Assembly (NCBI RefSeq): GCF_003096075.1
Contig: NZ_CP015449.1
Span: 2,783,001 to 2,847,000 of the forward strand
Reading direction: 5' to 3'
DNA: 64,000 nucleotides
From: Dietzia lutea
GTDB taxonomy: Bacteria > Actinomycetota > Actinomycetes > Mycobacteriales > Mycobacteriaceae
Of this stretch, positions 60,508 to 64,000 are shown piece by piece. The position numbers and the translations under genes are program-made. Below the pieces are notes generated by a model. The model worked only from the letters and a program-made list of their open reading frames with translations. It searched no databases and was not told the DNA's origin. Position 1 is the first letter of the stretch. Each line of letters starts with the position of its first letter.

Positions 60508-62451
60508 ATGATTCGTAAAATTCTCGCCGTCTTCGCTGCCCTCGCCCTGGTGGTGGGACTCGCTCCAGCGGCACATGCACAGAACACCGGATCGGTCCGC
60601 ATCGGCGACTTCACCTTCAATGCCTCCATCAACACCGGACAGAGTCAGCTCCGCCCCGGTGGGCACGTACGGATCGACCTCACCGCCACTAACACCCACG
60701 GAACCGGAGTGTGGCTCGCCAGTAATCGCGTCCTCAACACGTATGGTTTCACCGTTCCGACCGGATATACCCTCCGCGGCAGCGGTGGCGACCATATGTC
60801 AAACGTCGGAGATCACGGTCAGCACAGCTACTTCGGTGGAAACCCCAGTAACTTCGCTATGCGAACAGTTCAGAGAGACAGTTCCCGCTCCGGTTGGCTT
60901 TCGTTCAACATCCCGGCCGATGCCCAGGGCGGAAGTCGACACAACTTCGGGATTCGTGCACACCTTGAGACCAACGGTGACTGGTTCCCGACCGCCGAGA
61001 ACGTCGTCGGATTCACGTTGGGAGCGGTGGCAACGACTACTTCGGTGACCGCCAGCCCCGCTACCGCGCAGGAGGGCACCACCACCACCCTGACCGCCGA
61101 CGTGTCCGCCGTGCACGGCACCAACGTCGTGACCGCTGGCGACATCGTGTTCGAGGTCGACGGTGTCTCCATCGGGTCCGCGCCCGTCGGTGCCAATGGC
61201 CGGGCGAGCGTGCCGTACACGGTTCCGCTGCTGGACAACCGCGATCCGGTGACTCAGACCGTGACGGCCCGCTACTCGGGTGACGCTCCGAGGTTCGGCG
61301 CATCGACGTCGACCACCACCGTTCGGGTCGATCCTGAACCGAAGTCCGAGGTGACGAGCACCGTCGGCCTCACCGCCTCCCGCGGCCTGCCCGAGAACGG
61401 CCGACTCCCGGTCGCGCTCGACGTCGAGATCGACACGAGCAACGGCCTCGACCTGCCGGAGGGCGCCCAGGTCGAGATCCTGCGAAACGGCGTCGTCGTC
61501 GACACCATTCCCGTCGAGGGGGTCACGGCCACGTACACCGACACCGTGGACTACTCCACGGTGGCCACGTACACCTACACCGCCCGGCTCCTCGAGACGG
61601 AAACGTACGACACCATCTACCGGGGTGCCACGTCGGACCCGGTAGAGGTGCAGGTCGCGCCCGCGATCACGCCCACCGTCTCAGTGGCGGTGGACCGTGA
61701 CACCGTCCTGATCGGGCGCGCGGTCGACATCACTGCGACGGTGACCGCCGACGGCGGTCCGTTGCCGGCCGGTACCGAGCTGATCATCCGGGCCAACGGC
61801 CGGGACATCGGCACCGTCACCACTGACGCCGGCGGCAACGCCGTCCTCGCCGGCCACGAGTTCGACATCCCAGGGGACAAGAACATCGTCGCGGTGTTCG
61901 AGGGCGCCCAGATCGACGGCACCAATTACCTGATGGCGACGTCCGCTCCCGCCAGGCTGACGGTCGAGGCACTGCCGGAGGTGGACTCGGAAACGACCAT
62001 CGAGCTGCAGACCGTGGCCACCGCCGGCGACGAGGTGACCATCACCGCCGTGGTGTCCCGCCTGGACGGGCGGGACCTCACCGACGCCGGAACCGACGAT
62101 CTCGGCTCCGTGTGGTTCTTCCGGGACGGCGACGCAATCGGTTCGGCACCGGTCGTGATCAACTCGGCCACGGGTGAGGCCACCGCGGTATTCACCCACC
62201 GGTTCGCCGAGCGCGGCGAGTACCGCATCACGGCGGAGTACTCAGGCGCATTCGGCACGGACGAGGTGATCGCCCCGTCCGAGACCGCTGACGCGACCGT
62301 CGTGACGGTCAGGCCCTCCGAGATCGAGATCGATGAACCCGGCCCGCCGTCCAACGAAATCGACCTGAGCTTCGGTTCCCTCGACCTCGGCAGTGCCATG
62401 GACGTCATCGGGACAGACAACCTGAGCAGCCTCGGCAACCTGGTCGGCTGA
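60508..62451 (+). CDS. Secreted Ig-like repeat protein sharing the N-domain of the giant protein
   Basis: A 647-residue exported protein. The signal peptide ends APAAHA (residue 24). Residues 25-170 align with the N-domain of the 53603 protein: SVRIGDFTFNASINTG, NRVLNTYGFTVPTGY, SGWLSFNIPADAQGG and VVGFTLGAVATTTSVT. About four Ig-like modules follow (TLTADVSAVHGTN, YTARLLETETYD, VTVRPSEIEID). The tail contains LSFGSLDLGS and ends SSLGNLVG. AAAAGGAC lies upstream of the ATG. It is the second gene of the rightward operon, followed by a strong hairpin. Confidence 0.85.
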   Translation: MIRKILAVFAALALVVGLAPAAHAQNTGSVRIGDFTFNASINTGQSQLRPGGHVRIDLTATNTHGTGVWLASNRVLNTYGFTVPTGYTLRGSGGDHMSNVGDHGQHSYFGGNPSNFAMRTVQRDSSRSGWLSFNIPADAQGGSRHNFGIRAHLETNGDWFPTAENVVGFTLGAVATTTSVTASPATAQEGTTTTLTADVSAVHGTNVVTAGDIVFEVDGVSIGSAPVGANGRASVPYTVPLLDNRDPVTQTVTARYSGDAPRFGASTSTTTVRVDPEPKSEVTSTVGLTASRGLPENGRLPVALDVEIDTSNGLDLPEGAQVEILRNGVVVDTIPVEGVTATYTDTVDYSTVATYTYTARLLETETYDTIYRGATSDPVEVQVAPAITPTVSVAVDRDTVLIGRAVDITATVTADGGPLPAGTELIIRANGRDIGTVTTDAGGNAVLAGHEFDIPGDKNIVAVFEGAQIDGTNYLMATSAPARLTVEALPEVDSETTIELQTVATAGDEVTITAVVSRLDGRDLTDAGTDDLGSVWFFRDGDAIGSAPVVINSATGEATAVFTHRFAERGEYRITAEYSGAFGTDEVIAPSETADATVVTVRPSEIEIDEPGPPSNEIDLSFGSLDLGSAMDVIGTDNLSSLGNLVG

Positions 62452-62469
62452 CCTCACCCCACCACCCGC

Positions 62470-62510
62470 CTGGCGGGCACATTCGGCGAAGTGCCGGAGG
62501 TGCCCGCCAG
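62470..62510 (+). terminator. Terminator of the surface-protein operon
   Basis: CTGGCGGGCAC (62470-62480) and GTGCCCGCCAG (62500-62510) form a perfect 11-base stem 18 bases after the last stop codon. Confidence 0.85.
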
Positions 62511-63052
62511 ACGCGTATCGCGGAACCGACACACCTGTCTGTTCAGAGGTGATGGGGTGGTTGAGTCAGAGTGGATCGCCGAGAAGTCGAGGCCATTGCT
62601 TCGGCAGCTATCTCGATCGGTCCGGTGGAGATGTCGCGGAGGCGATGCGGACCTGGGTACCGCTGAAGCAACGGAACCGGCCACGTTGAAGGCCTCTTCC
62701 TGCGCTGGCGTCGACAACCGCATCATTAGCTGCCGGCGGGACGAGTCGGCTACGCCCGCGTGAACTGGTGCGTCAACTCCCCGAGCGACGTGATCGTCTC
62801 CCCGAACGGCAGGAGCCGATGGAAGGCCGTCCAACTCGCGGCCTGAGAGACGACCGAACCTAGCGAGGGGTCCCGGTTTTGCCTCCCCAGATCTCGCCGC
62901 TTCTCATCGCTGTAGCCGCGGGCCTGACTGTGGTCGCATGCGTTGCGAAGACTGACTGGAAGGCCTGTCGCGGTGTGCCTGCGGGGATCCTATAGGGAGT
63001 CGCCTCGATGCCCGGGACCCGCGTGGCGCGGCAAAACCGCTGGTAGATCCTG
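62511..63052. other. Intergenic, no convincing gene
   Basis: About 540 bases without a supported gene. A short protein-like stretch without a clear start (GYARVNWCVNSPSD, stop near 62850) may be a remnant. The 80-codon leftward frame at 62860-63102 overlaps the better-supported small gene at 63053 and is not called. Confidence 0.4.
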
Positions 63053-63226
63053 CTAGGAGTGTGGCTCGTCGCTCTGCGAACTGTCGAGCTTGGCTTCGTC
63101 AAGGCCAGACCACTCGACGTAGTCGGCCCATGCCCGGCCGTACTCGGCGTCAGTGGCGTCGCGGGGCGGCTGTGGCGCCGCCTCCGGGCTGTCTCGACCA
63201 GCGCGAGAGCGAAACGGATTGAACAT
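63053..63226 (-). CDS. Small acidic protein, 57 residues
   Basis: A short frame with a good ribosome binding site (CGGAG, 5 bases, ATG). It starts MFNPFRSRAG, continues with a Pro/Ala/Asp linker, then AEYGRAWADYVEWSGLDEAK, an amphipathic Trp/Tyr-rich helix, and an acidic end. It has the look of a real protein, but I know no family. It is too short for usual ORF cut-offs. It lies in a gene-poor stretch next to a pseudogene. Confidence 0.5.
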   Translation of the reverse strand: MFNPFRSRAGRDSPEAAPQPPRDATDAEYGRAWADYVEWSGLDEAKLDSSQSDEPHS

Positions 63227-63499
63227 GGCGACTCCGAAGGCCGAGTGAAGAAAGCGTTACATACCTTCTGTCGCCGTTCAACACCTCAGCGTTACAAAGC
63301 GACGTGGATTGTTGCGCTGCCCGCCTGCACTCACCGACTACGATGGAGTTGCGCAGGGACTTGCCGCCCCAGATTCTTGCTAGCGGTCTCGCGTCCGCAC
63401 AGGTACAGGGCAGGTCGGGCGGGTAGCACTGGTCGAAACAGTCGGTCGAGCTCCTGGTTCGAACTGACGGACGTGCATAAGAAGCGATTAGCGGCGAAA

Positions 63500-64000
63500 G
63501 TGAGCCGCCGCGGGCCATGGCGGGTCCTGGCCCTATCGGCAGCGTTGCTGACGCTTCTCCTGCTCCGCGGCGATCGCGATCTGCACCTTCACCGGCTCGC
63601 GCCGGGCGGGCGGTCTTCACCGCACTCCTGGCGGGCGGCACGGTCATCGGGCTGTGGAGCGCGGTGGCCCCTCAGGCTGCGGCGCTGGGCAGCGGCGAGC
63701 TCATCCTGGCCGCCGTGCATCTCACGTTCATGTCGCTCACTTCCCTCGCGGTGGCGCTCGTGGGCACCGCGGTGCTGGCGCTGCTCTACCGCCCGGACGG
63801 CAACGATTACTTCCGCGCCCACTCCGCCCACGCCACCGGCCACCACCGGCCAGCGGGACGTCGGCCACGCCGAGGAGACGCTCCCCCAGACCTGCAACGA
63901 GGCAGCGCTGACGATGACCAGCCCCACCCATCACCGCGCCACTGCGGCGACCGAGCCGATCGGCGCGATCGCCACCCCGAGTCCCGTTCGCCCCAGCGCC
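63500..64000 (+). pseudogene. Deleted, frameshifted copy of the 51224 membrane-protein gene
   Basis: From TGGCGGGTCCTGGC onward the DNA aligns with the intact gene at 51224-52000. A 134-base segment is missing between two GCGGCG sequences (positions 51402-51535 of the intact copy), removing the second half of helix 1 and the start of helix 2. A further 2-base loss follows in the GCGCGCCGGG region. Helices 3 and 4 are still readable only in another frame. The copy continues past the right edge. The start might be the GTG at 63500. Confidence 0.82.

Noticed and set aside
62860-63102. 80-codon minus-strand frame
   Set aside because: It overlaps the better-supported 57-residue gene; the sequence is Arg/Thr/Pro-rich without recognisable motifs.
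63150-63647. 165-codon minus-strand frame with several cysteines
   Set aside because: It crosses both the small gene and the membrane-protein pseudogene, so it cannot be an intact gene of its own; no start with a binding site is seen.

Overview
The window is GC-rich (about 70 %) DNA from an actinobacterium, most likely a mycolate-containing member of the Mycobacteriales such as Dietzia or a close relative. This assignment is an inference. It rests on base composition, a WhiB regulator, SipW-type secreted proteins, many FadE-type acyl-CoA dehydrogenases, an ECF42/DGPF pair and secreted proteins with Gly-Ser-Leu tails. There is one tRNA (Gly-GCC) and no rRNA, CRISPR array or recognisable insertion sequence.

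Layout. 0-2.6 kb: two SipW-type exported proteins (one cut by the left edge), an SGNH hydrolase and a DUF3072 protein. 2.8-11.1 kb: a complete translationally coupled potassium locus (small membrane protein, kdpF, A, B, C, D, E), followed by a 27-bp repeat array. 11.5-16.2 kb: ECF42 sigma factor with its DGPF partner, tRNA-Gly, a DUF4287 protein, a TetR/EamA divergent pair and a membrane protein. 16.4-27.6 kb: a large LuxR regulator lacking the Walker A lysine, a GH29 alpha-L-fucosidase, a zinc ribbon protein, a WhiB protein divergent from a NarL-type response regulator across a 16-bp palindrome, a DUF1295 enzyme, small secreted proteins and an NmrA-like protein. Copies of a dispersed palindromic repeat of about 80 bp lie in this stretch.

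27.9-47.9 kb is a catabolic island for CoA thioesters. It has four acyl-CoA dehydrogenases, three short-chain dehydrogenases, a MaoC hydratase, a thioesterase, two medium-chain oxidoreductases, an acyl-CoA ligase, a full Liv-type ABC importer and three regulators (two TetR, one PucR). An operator-like motif, TGAAYCCGGRTTCA, occurs at two divergent promoters, which suggests one regulon. The Liv importer would bring in an organic acid or amino acid, the ligase would activate it, and the dehydrogenases, hydratase and reductases would carry out beta-oxidation-like steps. No thiolase is present, so the last step must be encoded elsewhere or the pathway ends differently.

48-64 kb is accessory DNA. 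It holds small secreted proteins, a VOC protein, a visibly lower-GC gene for a SIR2-like DUF4917 protein (candidate NAD-consuming defence gene), a four-helix membrane protein and an alpha/beta hydrolase. These are followed by a striking block of secreted surface proteins (53-62.5 kb): a 1349-residue protein with twelve Ig-like repeats, a 794-residue and a 647-residue Ig-like protein, and a small secreted partner. Two of the three large proteins share an N-terminal domain I do not recognise, and all three end in similar Gly/Ser/Leu-rich tails. Three genes of the window (whiB, the 27.2-kb secreted protein, the 51.2-kb membrane protein) have broken partial duplicates elsewhere in the window, so this chromosome arm has been recently duplicated and eroded.
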